Assembly: GCA_002478945.1 (NCBI GenBank)
Contig: DLKM01000009.1
Span: 1 to 33,347, forward strand
Direction of reading: 5' to 3'
From: Christensenella sp. UBA7588
Lineage (GTDB): Bacteria; Bacillota; Clostridia; Christensenellales; CAG-917
DNA length: 33,347 nt
Positions 7,476 through 14,265 of this stretch are shown one piece after another; positions within the stretch are counted from its first letter, which is position 1; each line of letters starts with the position of its first letter. The translations under genes and the position numbers were made by a program. A model generated the notes under the pieces. That model was not told the DNA's origin, did no database searches, and worked only from the letters and a program-made list of their open reading frames with translations.

Positions 7476-7767
7476 ATTCTCCGAACATCGATACATAAAT
7501 GTCGTAAGCGTCGTTGAGGAATTTGACGGGAACGTAAATGAGTAATGAGTCGTTGGCTCTTGTAACGTGGCTGAAACCGCACGGTACGGCAAAAACGTCG
7601 ATGTTTTGAGATTTTAATGCCTCAATAAACATCGTTGCAAAATGGTTGTCGGGCATTTTATAGAAGAAAGAAATATCGTCGTCTTTGGCTATTCTCAAAT
7701 CGGTGTTTCCGCAACGCGCGCATACGTTTTCCGCATTGGCGGTTTTGCATTTTTCGCAATAATACAT
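7474..7767 (-). CDS. Small zinc-ribbon protein with DUF2007-like C-terminal part
   Basis: This 97-residue cytoplasmic protein has an N-terminal zinc ribbon with Cys4, Cys7, Cys16 and Cys19 (CEKC and CARC). A roughly 55-residue alpha/beta segment follows (FATMFIEALKSQNIDVFAV, then VPVKFLNDAYDIY) that resembles the DUF2007 or putative signal-transducing fold. I start it at the ATG at 7765-7767 because GAGGAACGG lies just upstream. The frame stays open for 27 more codons but that part is AT-rich with no ribosome site. It is a single-gene unit between the ssrA terminators and glyS. The DUF2007 likeness is a visual judgement; the function is unknown. Confidence 0.82.
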   Translation of the reverse strand: MYYCEKCKTANAENVCARCGNTDLRIAKDDDISFFYKMPDNHFATMFIEALKSQNIDVFAVPCGFSHVTRANDSLLIYVPVKFLNDAYDIYVSMFGE

Positions 7768-7925
7768 ATTCCGTTCCTCAACTTTTATTATAGTTATAAT
7801 ATCATAGACGCTTTTATATATCAACATTGAATTGATAAAATATTTCAATCGACGTTTTAACGATTGCGTTTACGGTAATTAGACCACCATTGAAAACGTG
7901 CCTGTTTAGAGGATTCATTTATAAT

Positions 7926-7954
7926 AAAAAGAACCGCAATATGCGGTTCTTTTT
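7926..7954 (-). terminator. Terminator of glyS
   Basis: AAAAA-GAACCGC-AATAT-GCGGTTC-TTTTT is a symmetrical hairpin that can stop transcription in either direction. It lies 36 bases beyond the glyS stop codon. Confidence 0.85.
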
Positions 7955-7989
7955 GAGTTAATAATAGATTTGTCAAAATGGCAAAGCCA

Positions 7990-9375
7990 TCAATACTTGA
8001 ATTGCTCGGTGAAGTAGTCAACGAGGCTGTCGATGGGGATGCGGACTTGCGCCATCGTGTCACGTTCACGCACGGTTACGCAACCGTCCTCGAGAGTGTC
8101 GAAGTCAACCGTGACGCAGTAGGGCGTGCCGATTTCGTCTTGACGGCGGTATCTCTTGCCGATAGATGCGGACGTGTCGAAGTCGCAAGCGAAGTGCTTG
8201 GAAAGTTCCACATAAAGTTCTTCCGCTTTGTCGTTGAGTTGTTTTTGCAAGGGGAGAACCGCAACTTTGACGGGCGCGATTTGATGATGCAAGTGAAGCA
8301 CCACGCGGGTGTCGTTTTCTCCGACTTGTTCTTCGTCGTAAGCGTCTGCGAGGAATGCGAGGAACACACGGTCTGCGCCGAGCGACGGCTCGATGACGTA
8401 AGGTACGTATTTTTCATTGGTAATCGGGTCGACATAGCTCAAATCTTTGCCGCTCGTTTTGATGTGTTGATTGAGGTCGTAATCGGTGCGGTCTGCAACG
8501 CCCCAAAGTTCGCCCCAACCGAAGGGGAATTTGTATTCGAAGTCCGTCGTGGCTTTTGAATAGAAGCAAAGTTCCTCTTTGTCGTGGTCACGGAGTTTGA
8601 GATTTTCGTCTTTCATACCGAGGTCAAGCAACCATTTGTGGCAGAAGTTTTTCCAATATGCAAACCATTCGAGGTCGGTGCCGGGTTTGCAGAAAAATTC
8701 AAGTTCCATTTGCTCGAATTCGCGAATACGGAAAATGAAGTTGCCGGGGGTTATTTCGTTGCGGAAGCTCTTGCCGATTTGTCCGATACCGAAAGGCACT
8801 TTTTTGCGGGTGGTGCGTTGTACGTTTTTGAAGTTTACAAAGATACCCTGTGCTGTTTCGGGACGCAGATATACGGTGGAAGTGCTGTCCTCGGTTACGC
8901 CGATAAACGTCTTGAACATAAGGTTGAACTTTCTTACGCCCGTGAAATCGCTGTTTCCGCATACGGGGCAGGGAATCTTATGCTCTGCGATGTATTGCTC
9001 CATTTGCTCGTTGGTCCAACCGGCAATGCTTTCTTCGATGCCGTGTTTCGCCATATAATCCTCGATAAGGTCGTCTGCACGATGACGGGATTTGCACGCT
9101 TTGCAGTCCATAAGCGGGTCGGAAAAACCGCCGATATGTCCGCTTGCTTGCCAAGTGGTGGGATTCATAATGATTGCGCTGTCAAGACCTACGTTGTAGG
9201 GGCTTTCGACAACGAATTTTTTCCACCACGCTTGCTTGATGTTGTTTTTCATTGCAACACCGAGAGGGCCGTAGTCCCAAGAGTTTGAAAGACCGCCGTA
9301 AATTTCGCTGCCGGGATAAACGAAACCGCGATTTTTTGCAAGTGCGACGAGCTTGTCCATTGTAACGTTTGCCAT
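7990..9375 (-). CDS. glyS: Glycyl-tRNA synthetase (single-chain, alpha2 type)
   Basis: This 461-residue cytoplasmic enzyme charges tRNA-Gly with glycine. Class II features are SNSWDYGPLG at 30-39, the zinc pair Cys91/Cys94 with CPVC at 136-139, YLRPETAQGIF near 169-179 and motif 2 FRNEITPGNFIFRIREFEQ at 204-222. An anticodon-binding domain fills the C-terminal third. The length is that of the Firmicutes one-chain enzyme rather than the split GlyQ/GlyS form. The ATG at 9373-9375 is chosen for its AAGGAGT ribosome site; 31 more in-frame codons upstream overlap the promoter and are not translated. No T-box motif is visible in the leader. Confidence 0.96.
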   Translation of the reverse strand: MANVTMDKLVALAKNRGFVYPGSEIYGGLSNSWDYGPLGVAMKNNIKQAWWKKFVVESPYNVGLDSAIIMNPTTWQASGHIGGFSDPLMDCKACKSRHRADDLIEDYMAKHGIEESIAGWTNEQMEQYIAEHKIPCPVCGNSDFTGVRKFNLMFKTFIGVTEDSTSTVYLRPETAQGIFVNFKNVQRTTRKKVPFGIGQIGKSFRNEITPGNFIFRIREFEQMELEFFCKPGTDLEWFAYWKNFCHKWLLDLGMKDENLKLRDHDKEELCFYSKATTDFEYKFPFGWGELWGVADRTDYDLNQHIKTSGKDLSYVDPITNEKYVPYVIEPSLGADRVFLAFLADAYDEEQVGENDTRVVLHLHHQIAPVKVAVLPLQKQLNDKAEELYVELSKHFACDFDTSASIGKRYRRQDEIGTPYCVTVDFDTLEDGCVTVRERDTMAQVRIPIDSLVDYFTEQFKY

Positions 9376-9394
9376 AATAAAAACTCCTTCCGTA

Positions 9395-9411
9395 CTCATC
9401 TGGCTGATGAG
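9395..9411 (-). promoter_or_regulatory. Leader hairpin upstream of the glyS ribosome site
   Basis: The inverted repeat CTCATC-TGGCT-GATGAG lies directly upstream of the AAGGAGT ribosome site of glyS. It may modulate translation. It is too short and simple to be a T-box. Confidence 0.4.
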
Positions 9412-9439
9412 CCGTTGTTTATTGTTTATTCGTTTATAA

Positions 9440-9468
9440 ATAATAGAATAAAGCAAATAAAAAGTCAA
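9440..9468 (-). promoter_or_regulatory. glyS promoter
   Basis: On the minus strand there is TTGACT (9463-9468), a 17-bp spacer and TATTAT (9440-9445). This gives a leader of about 60 bases. Confidence 0.75.
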
Positions 9469-9479
9469 TGCAAGAGTTT

Positions 9480-9536
9480 GAATTAATAATTAATAATTAA
9501 TAGTTAATAATTGCGGGTGGGCGTTGCCCACACCCG
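9480..9536 (+). repeat. Small palindromic (REP-like) element, copy 1
   Basis: An A/T-rich run of TTAATAATTAAT units leads into the hairpin CGGGTGGGC-GTT-GCCCACACCCG. The same arrangement in the same orientation recurs at 14501-14556. It lies between the glyS promoter and the second copy of the large repeat. Confidence 0.75.
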
Positions 9537-9562
9537 AACAAAAACTTGTTGAGAGTGTACTT

Positions 9563-9886
9563 AATAACGGAATGTGCTTATTCGGAGTTGGAGGCGCAAG
9601 GCGGCGAGCAAATCGAGCGTCGAGATTGACGAAAAGTACAAGCGACTGCGCCATTCTGTTGCGTAGCGGCGCACAAAGCGCGTGACATAACAAGTGAACG
9701 ATACCTATTTATCCGAGTACCGAGTGTGTCCCCCCGCGGAGCGGTTCCGTGGGTTCCCTCAAGCATTGCGCAGAGGGGGAACGGAATAGGGGAAACACCT
9801 GAGGAAGGGGGATAATTGCATTTAATGTTTATTTGAGAAATACCGGCGTGTCCGGAAAGAGGGGGGTACTGCATTTAAGGAGTTAC
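9563..9886 (+). repeat. Interspersed repeat, copy 2 (longest)
   Basis: This is the most complete copy here. The first 200 bases match copy 1 inverted, then the sequence continues through AGAGGGGGAACGGAATAG (shared with copy 4) to CCGGAAAGAGGGG and TGCATTTAAGGAGTTACG (shared with copy 3). Near the end a subunit ending in TGCATTTAA occurs twice. Hairpins: TGCGCC/GGCGCA around 9648-9673 and CCCGCGGA/TCCGTGGG around 9733-9753. I see no conserved reading frame. A structured RNA or a non-autonomous mobile element are the two main options. Confidence 0.9.
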
Positions 9887-9919
9887 GACAATACTATGTA
9901 AAATCGGCACGAAAAGGAC

Positions 9920-9964
9920 GACAATGCGCATTTACTGCGCATTGTCGTTACCTTGGTGCCGATT
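9920..9964 (+). repeat. 45-bp palindrome-bearing direct repeat, copy 1
   Basis: A perfect hairpin, GACAATGCGCA-TTTAC-TGCGCATTGTC, is followed by GTTACCTTGGTGCCGATT. An identical copy lies at 10096-10140. Confidence 0.9.
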
Positions 9965-10095
9965 GAGCACAAGCGCACGAAGTGCGACCACCAAAACGAT
10001 AATTTGGCGAAGTTGTGGCAGGATGATTTATCCTTGCTCGAACTGATAGCGCAAATTAGCGTTGCGGTAGAAAAGTAAAAATCAAACAGGGTTTA
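9965..10095. other. Spacer between the 45-bp repeats
   Basis: 131 bases without a convincing gene. A 40-codon frame runs from GTG at 9956 to a stop at 10076-10078 but has no ribosome site. A small CGCAC-GAA-GTGCG hairpin lies near 9974-9986. Nothing else is recognised. Confidence 0.4.
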
Positions 10096-10140
10096 GACAA
10101 TGCGCATTTACTGCGCATTGTCGTTACCTTGGTGCCGATT
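10096..10140 (+). repeat. 45-bp palindrome-bearing direct repeat, copy 2
   Basis: Identical to 9920-9964. It ends one base before the stop codon of the Cys-rich micro-protein gene on the other strand. It could be that gene's 3' hairpin, although no U-run follows it on the minus strand. Confidence 0.9.
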
Positions 10141-10141
10141 T

Positions 10142-10333
10142 TTACTTACAAGAACATCCACCGCCGCAAAGGCAGGAAAGAATGAGAATGAGCCAGACGA
10201 TGTCGCAAGAATTGCAACCGCCAAACCCGTTACCGCCACCGCAACCGCAGCCGTTGAGCAACATAAGAAGCAACACTATATCGCAAGTATTGCATCCGCA
10301 ACCGTTTGCACCGTTTGAAAAGAATCCGTTCAT
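10142..10333 (-). CDS. Cys/Gly-rich tandem-repeat micro-protein
   Basis: This 63-residue protein has 11 cysteines and many glycines. It is built of two related halves: GCNTCDIVLLLMLL then CGCGGG (residues 13-34), and GCNSCDIVWLILIL then CLCGGG (residues 39-59). Each half carries a short hydrophobic run after a shared CDIV motif, so membrane or spore-coat association is possible. The start is secure: AAGGAGGT lies seven bases before the ATG, the strongest ribosome site in this part of the window. I do not recognise a named family. Similar short Cys/Gly/hydrophobic peptides, some linked to sporulation, occur in Firmicutes, but that comparison is from memory. It is divergent from the TspO-like gene. 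Confidence 0.82.
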   Translation of the reverse strand: MNGFFSNGANGCGCNTCDIVLLLMLLNGCGCGGGNGFGGCNSCDIVWLILILSCLCGGGCSCK

Positions 10334-10441
10334 TTTATGTACCTCCTTGTAATTCTCGGATTGCTCCTACATTACCTTACGCAACCGCCGAAAATTGTGT
10401 TACACCGTCATTGAACGCTTTGTAAGTAAATATACTTTGAT

Positions 10442-10906
10442 GTGGATTATCTGAAGCGAATGATTGGTATAGTCGTGGGAGTGTTTGCGATACTCGTGGT
10501 ATCGGGACTTTGTTCGCTTTGCTTCAACGTTGACTTAAAGTGGTGGATTGCATTGAATAAACCTGCTTTTTTGCTCGGAAACGCGTGGTTTACCGCTTTT
10601 GTGGCAACGAGTTACGTTTCTTGCGTATTGGCTATTTCGAGACTTGTGGAATACAAACATTTTTTTCCGTCAACGATATATTTTTTGATTTTGGGAATAT
10701 TTGCAGTACTTTTCGTTTTTGCGTTTTTTACGTTGAAAAGTCTTTGGTTTGCGCTCGTTTGTATGACGGTGGTGCTTGCGATGTCAATGGTGCTTTTAAC
10801 GAGATTTTTCACAAAGGAAGTGAAGATTGCGCTTGAATTTTTGCCTACGTTTCTATTCAATTTTTACGCATTTCTCTGCACGCTTTGTATTGCGATGAAT
10901 AATTGA
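10442..10906 (+). CDS. TspO/MBR-like (tryptophan-rich sensory) membrane protein, divergent
   Basis: This 154-residue protein is almost entirely hydrophobic, with about five membrane segments, the length and topology of TspO. Residues 21-50 (SGLCSLCFNV, then LKWWIALNKPAFLLGNAWF) align with the TspO segment that runs from the first loop through KWYxSLxKPxFxPP to W. The usual Pro-Pro and several conserved Trp residues are missing, so porphyrin or sterol-like ligand binding cannot be assumed. The start is GTG at 10442 with no clear ribosome site; an in-frame ATG at 10460 is an alternative. It is convergent with the XRE gene, with no terminator visible between them. Confidence 0.75.
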   Translation: MDYLKRMIGIVVGVFAILVVSGLCSLCFNVDLKWWIALNKPAFLLGNAWFTAFVATSYVSCVLAISRLVEYKHFFPSTIYFLILGIFAVLFVFAFFTLKSLWFALVCMTVVLAMSMVLLTRFFTKEVKIALEFLPTFLFNFYAFLCTLCIAMNN

Positions 10907-10928
10907 AAAAATAATTGGGAATGTGAAA

Positions 10929-11138
10929 TCAATACTTTTTGGGGTCTGTTGTTCTTGCAAGAAGATAATCTATGCTTACGCCATAAAAATCGGCAAGTAT
11001 AATAAGAGTTTCTGTAGGTGGAATACGTTCGCCACGTTCAAATTTTGACAACAAGGCTTGCTCTATACCTGTTGCGATTTGTAATTGTATTTGCGTCATT
11101 CCGCGGTTTTTTCTTAAACTTTTTAGATTGTTTTTCAT
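10929..11138 (-). CDS. XRE-family helix-turn-helix regulator
   Basis: This 69-residue protein is a bare Cro/C1-type DNA-binding domain. The HTH reads MTQIQLQIATGIEQALLSKF and then ERGERIPPTETL, with the usual C-terminal helix DFYGVSIDYLL. It has no sensor domain. No ribosome site precedes the ATG, and the likely -10 (TATTAT, 11153-11158 on the minus strand) is so close that the message is probably leaderless. It is divergent from the leucine-rich-repeat lipoprotein gene. Two 15-bp palindromes lie in the shared intergenic space, one directly against its own start codon, so autoregulation and control of the lipoprotein are likely. Confidence 0.9.
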   Translation of the reverse strand: MKNNLKSLRKNRGMTQIQLQIATGIEQALLSKFERGERIPPTETLIILADFYGVSIDYLLARTTDPKKY

Positions 11139-11139
11139 A

Positions 11140-11192
11140 ATGACATTTTGTCATAATAAGTGTTGACAAAATATGACAAGTGGTCATATTAT
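11140..11192 (+). promoter_or_regulatory. Promoter of the LRR lipoprotein with two XRE operator candidates
   Basis: TTGACA (11163-11168), an 18-bp spacer and TATTAT (11187-11192). Two 15-bp palindromes with the same ATGAC half-site flank and fill it: ATGACA-TTT-TGTCAT at 11140-11154, and ATGAC-AAGTG-GTCAT at 11173-11187. Their centres are 33 bp apart, about three helix turns. The second occupies the -35/-10 spacer. The first lies next to the regulator's start codon on the other strand. Confidence 0.8.
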
Positions 11193-11234
11193 TAACTTAA
11201 TAATCAAAAAGTATGTTAGGGAGAAAAATAAAAT

Positions 11235-12758
11235 ATGAGCAAAAAATTTTCAAAGTTTAAGTTTTGGGGGTTTATTCTATCATTATTGGTTTTATTGGTG
11301 GCAGCGACTTTGACTGCTTGTGACGATAATTCTGTTGAAAAAGTTTTTAGCTCGGACGGCATTGTTTTTGCGTTAAATGAAAAATCTGGATATTATGAAG
11401 TTACGGGGTATTATGGCAATTCAGAATATGTTGTAATTCCGTCAATGTATCAATCGCGTAGCGTTGCGAAAATTGCAAGTAAAGCATTTTTCGGATGTAG
11501 TGGAATCGTTGAAATTAAAATTGAAGATGGTGTAAAAGAGATTTGCCAAAATGCTTTTGAAAAATGTAGCGGGCTGACAAATATAACGATTCCAAATAGC
11601 GTAACAAGCATTGGTAGTTCGGCTTTTTTCGGTTGCACAGGTCTTAAAAGTATGGCATTACCTAATGACATAACAATCATAAGTTCGGAGACTTTTTCCG
11701 GTTGTACTGGGCTTGTGAGTATATCAATTCCTAACAATGTAACAAGAATTGAGAGCAATGCTTTTTCATATTGCGAAAAACTTTCGAGTATAACAATTCC
11801 CGATAGAGTTATTAGTATTAGTGAAGATGCTTTTGTCGGTACTGCTTGGTATAATAATCAACCTAACGGACTTGTCTATATTGGGAAAATGGCATATACC
11901 TATAAAGTCAAAATGGCAGATGATACTACGATTATTATAAAAGAAGGTACACTTGGAATTGCATATCAAGCATTTCAAGGATGTATCAACTTGATTAGTG
12001 TAACGATTCCCGATAGTGTAACGAACATTGAAAGCTATGCGTTTGTTGGTTGTACTAAACTCGCAAACGTTACATTTGGCAACGGTGTATGTAACATTGG
12101 AGGCTATGCGTTTGCAGGTTGTTCGGGGCTTACAAAAGTTATACTCGGCAACGGATTGAAGAATATTGGCAATTATGCATTTATGGAATGTACTGGAATT
12201 ACAAGTGTGACAATTCCCAACAATACGATTAGTATCGGAGAATGGGCTTTTTATAATTGTACGGAACTTGAAAATGTTGCGTTCGGCAATAGTGTGTCTA
12301 TAATTGGAAACTCTGCCTTTAGAGGTTGTTCAAATCTTGCAAGTATAACAATCCCCGAAAGCGTAAGTGTAATTTCTGAATGTGCGTTTTATGAATGTGT
12401 TGGATTAACAAATATTGAACTTCCTAAAAACCTAAAACGCATTGGGCGTGCCGCATTTGGAAAATGTAGCGGTTTAACGGAATTGAATTGGACTCCAACA
12501 GAGTGCAAGGGAGAAAAAGATGAAAGTCAATACTTTTTAAAGTCTCCTGTATTTGTGGGATGTTCAAATCTTAGTATGATTTATGTATCAAAAGCAAGCA
12601 AACGAATACCAGAGTATCTAAATGCACTTGGAAAAGAATATTCATCGACAACAAAAAGAGCAGTCGTAACATTCGGCGGTACAAAAGCGGAATGGGAAAG
12701 TTTTGCTAAATATATTAACAGTTCTTCCAAAGTAAATTGCGTTGATGGCGTTTATTAA
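11235..12758 (+). CDS. BspA-type leucine-rich-repeat surface lipoprotein
   Basis: This 507-residue surface protein has a lipoprotein signal with lipobox LTAC (Cys29). A beta-rich segment is followed by about a dozen LRR_5 (BspA/TpLRR) repeats of about 23 residues, with the pattern ITIPNSVTSIGSSAFFGCTGL. One repeat around residues 195-235 is interrupted by an insertion (WYNNQPNGLVYIGKMAY), as is common in the family. The C-terminus (FGGTKAEWESF, then VNCVDG) is the usual cap. AGGGAG precedes the ATG. The gene is clearly more AT-rich than the housekeeping genes, which may indicate transfer or relaxed codon use. Roles in the family include adhesion to host or to other bacteria; here that is inference. 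A terminator follows at 12799. Confidence 0.93.
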   Translation: MSKKFSKFKFWGFILSLLVLLVAATLTACDDNSVEKVFSSDGIVFALNEKSGYYEVTGYYGNSEYVVIPSMYQSRSVAKIASKAFFGCSGIVEIKIEDGVKEICQNAFEKCSGLTNITIPNSVTSIGSSAFFGCTGLKSMALPNDITIISSETFSGCTGLVSISIPNNVTRIESNAFSYCEKLSSITIPDRVISISEDAFVGTAWYNNQPNGLVYIGKMAYTYKVKMADDTTIIIKEGTLGIAYQAFQGCINLISVTIPDSVTNIESYAFVGCTKLANVTFGNGVCNIGGYAFAGCSGLTKVILGNGLKNIGNYAFMECTGITSVTIPNNTISIGEWAFYNCTELENVAFGNSVSIIGNSAFRGCSNLASITIPESVSVISECAFYECVGLTNIELPKNLKRIGRAAFGKCSGLTELNWTPTECKGEKDESQYFLKSPVFVGCSNLSMIYVSKASKRIPEYLNALGKEYSSTTKRAVVTFGGTKAEWESFAKYINSSSKVNCVDGVY

Positions 12759-12798
12759 CGTTCAATTTTTAATAACCTAATAGAGTTTAACAAAAAAT

Positions 12799-12826
12799 GA
12801 CGGTAGCATCGCTATCGTCTTTTTTA
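12799..12826 (+). terminator. Terminator after the LRR lipoprotein gene
   Basis: Stem GACGGTAGC-ATC-GCTATCGTC with one G-U pair, followed by a T-run. Confidence 0.85.
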
Positions 12827-12829
12827 TGG

Positions 12830-12858
12830 TTGATAATATCCAAATAGTTTGGTATACT
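12830..12858 (+). promoter_or_regulatory. coaX promoter
   Basis: TTGATA (12830-12835), a 17-bp spacer and TATACT (12853-12858). A short stem TGCGC/GCGCA (12880-12902) lies between the expected start and the ribosome site. Confidence 0.75.
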
Positions 12859-12915
12859 ATTGTCAATTTACTGATTGATTGCGCACGCTATGCACGGGCG
12901 CATTAGAGGTACAAG

Positions 12916-13695
12916 ATGATTCTCACGATGGATATTGGCAACACCAACGTTAAATACGGCGTTTTCGATAAGGACGAACTTATCGCGTCGTGGAGGGTTT
13001 CCACCAAAGCGTCGCGCACGGCGGACGAATACGGAATGGTGCTGTACGATTTGCTTAAGCAAAGAGGTGTAAATTTTGCGGATATTGACGACGCAGTTAT
13101 GTCGTCCGTTGCGCCTGCGCTGAACTATACGATAGAGCATATGTGCAACTACTATATCGGCAAATCGCCGTTAATCGTATCGGCAAATACCGATACGGGG
13201 CTTAAACTCGGATACGAACATCCGTCTCAACTCGGTACGGACAGGCTTGTCGGCGCGGCGGCTGCATACAAGTTTTACGGCGGCCCCGTGATTGTGGTCG
13301 ACTTCGGCTCTGCGACTACGTTCAATCTCGTTACCAAAGACGGAGAGTATCTCGGAGGCGCGATTGCTCCCGGTATCAAGACCGCAACGGAATCTCTCGT
13401 TACGACTGCAGCGAAACTCCCGAGAATCGAGCTTGAAAAACCGCAAAATATCGTCGGTACGGACACCAAGAGTTGTATGCAAAGCGGTATAGTGTACGGC
13501 TATACGGGGCTTGTGAAATATATGGTGGAAAAGTATAAAGAACTGCCCGAAATGAAAGGCGCAAAAGTCGTGGCAACGGGCGGACTCAGCGAACTTGTCG
13601 AAAACGTCGAGCCGCAACTTATCGACGTAAGCGACCGCGCGCTCGCGCTCAAAGGGCTTAAGTATATCTACGACAGAAACGTCAAAAAGGCGTAA
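12916..13695 (+). CDS. coaX: Type III pantothenate kinase
   Basis: This 259-residue cytoplasmic enzyme performs the first step of CoA synthesis, ATP-dependent phosphorylation of pantothenate. It shows the ASKHA-fold phosphate loop MDIGNTN at 5-11, the GTDR motif at 107-110 with the catalytic Asp109, and VVDFGSATTFNLV at 127-139, followed by LGGAIAPGI. The length is normal for CoaX, which is typically found where the feedback-inhibited type I enzyme is missing. AGAGGT precedes the ATG. It is followed after 10 bases by a phosphopantetheinyl transferase and then by acyl carrier protein, so the three genes span CoA supply to holo-ACP. Confidence 0.96.
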   Translation: MILTMDIGNTNVKYGVFDKDELIASWRVSTKASRTADEYGMVLYDLLKQRGVNFADIDDAVMSSVAPALNYTIEHMCNYYIGKSPLIVSANTDTGLKLGYEHPSQLGTDRLVGAAAAYKFYGGPVIVVDFGSATTFNLVTKDGEYLGGAIAPGIKTATESLVTTAAKLPRIELEKPQNIVGTDTKSCMQSGIVYGYTGLVKYMVEKYKELPEMKGAKVVATGGLSELVENVEPQLIDVSDRALALKGLKYIYDRNVKKA

Positions 13696-13705
13696 AGAGG
13701 CTAAT

Positions 13706-14215
13706 ATGGTTCTGTTTTTTGCAAAAGGCGAACTGAATAGCGACGATTTTGTCAAATTCTGCTACGGGCATTATAGAGATATAATGTCGCAATACGGAGC
13801 GGATTTGCCGCCGTCGCTTGAAATAATCAGGGAAGAAGGCAAAAAACCGCGTTTCGACAGCGAAGAAGTGTTTTTCAATCTTTCGCATTCGCACGGCGTG
13901 ATTATGCTCGGAATATCCCATACGCCAATCGGCGTGGATATTGAAAAAATCCGCGACATCGACTATAAAAAGTTTACGTTTATAGATGCAGAAAACATCG
14001 AAGATTTCTTTGAAAAATGGACTGAAAGAGAGAGTTATCTCAAATGGACGGGAGAGGGATTGTCCGCTTTCAGATGCGAGATACCGAGCGACGCTCATTT
14101 CGAGCATTTTCCCGTTTACGACGACTATCACGCTTGCGTGTGTGCCGACGAACAAAGCATTATAGCGTACGATATGGACGCAAATGCCGTAAGAGAAGAA
14201 TTTTGCTCTTGTTAA
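13706..14215 (+). CDS. 4'-Phosphopantetheinyl transferase, Sfp-type, short form
   Basis: This 169-residue enzyme would move the phosphopantetheine arm of CoA onto a carrier-protein serine. Diagnostic motifs are FNLSHSHG at 57-64, GVDIE at 76-80 (metal-binding Asp78 and Glu80) and WTERESYLK at 105-113, with Glu109 and Lys113 matching the W-x3-E-x3-K signature. At 169 residues it is much shorter than Sfp (about 225), with both ends reduced, but every core motif is present. AGAGG precedes the ATG. The directly following acpP gene is the obvious substrate, although that link is inferred from position. No separate acpS is visible in the window. Confidence 0.88.
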   Translation: MVLFFAKGELNSDDFVKFCYGHYRDIMSQYGADLPPSLEIIREEGKKPRFDSEEVFFNLSHSHGVIMLGISHTPIGVDIEKIRDIDYKKFTFIDAENIEDFFEKWTERESYLKWTGEGLSAFRCEIPSDAHFEHFPVYDDYHACVCADEQSIIAYDMDANAVREEFCSC

Positions 14216-14237
14216 AAGCATATTCTCGTGATATAAT
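14209..14237 (+). promoter_or_regulatory. acpP promoter
   Basis: TTGTTA (14209-14214), a 17-bp spacer and a perfect TATAAT (14232-14237). The -35 box overlaps the stop codon of the transferase gene, so acpP can be transcribed alone as well as by read-through. Confidence 0.7.
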
Positions 14238-14265
14238 TACAACATCAACAAGGTAGGAGACAACA

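Noticed and set aside
9376..9480. T-box riboswitch before glyS
   Set aside because: The leader is about 60 nt and holds only a 6-bp hairpin.
9490..9874. Small minus-strand frames in repeat copy 2 (67 and 98 codons)
   Set aside because: They fall in the dispersed repeat, have no ribosome site, and the frames are not kept in the other copies, which vary mostly at hairpins.
9956..10078. 40-codon plus-strand frame with GTG start
   Set aside because: No ribosome site, and the start lies within the 45-bp repeat. Its C-terminal part looks protein-like, but this is too weak to call a gene.
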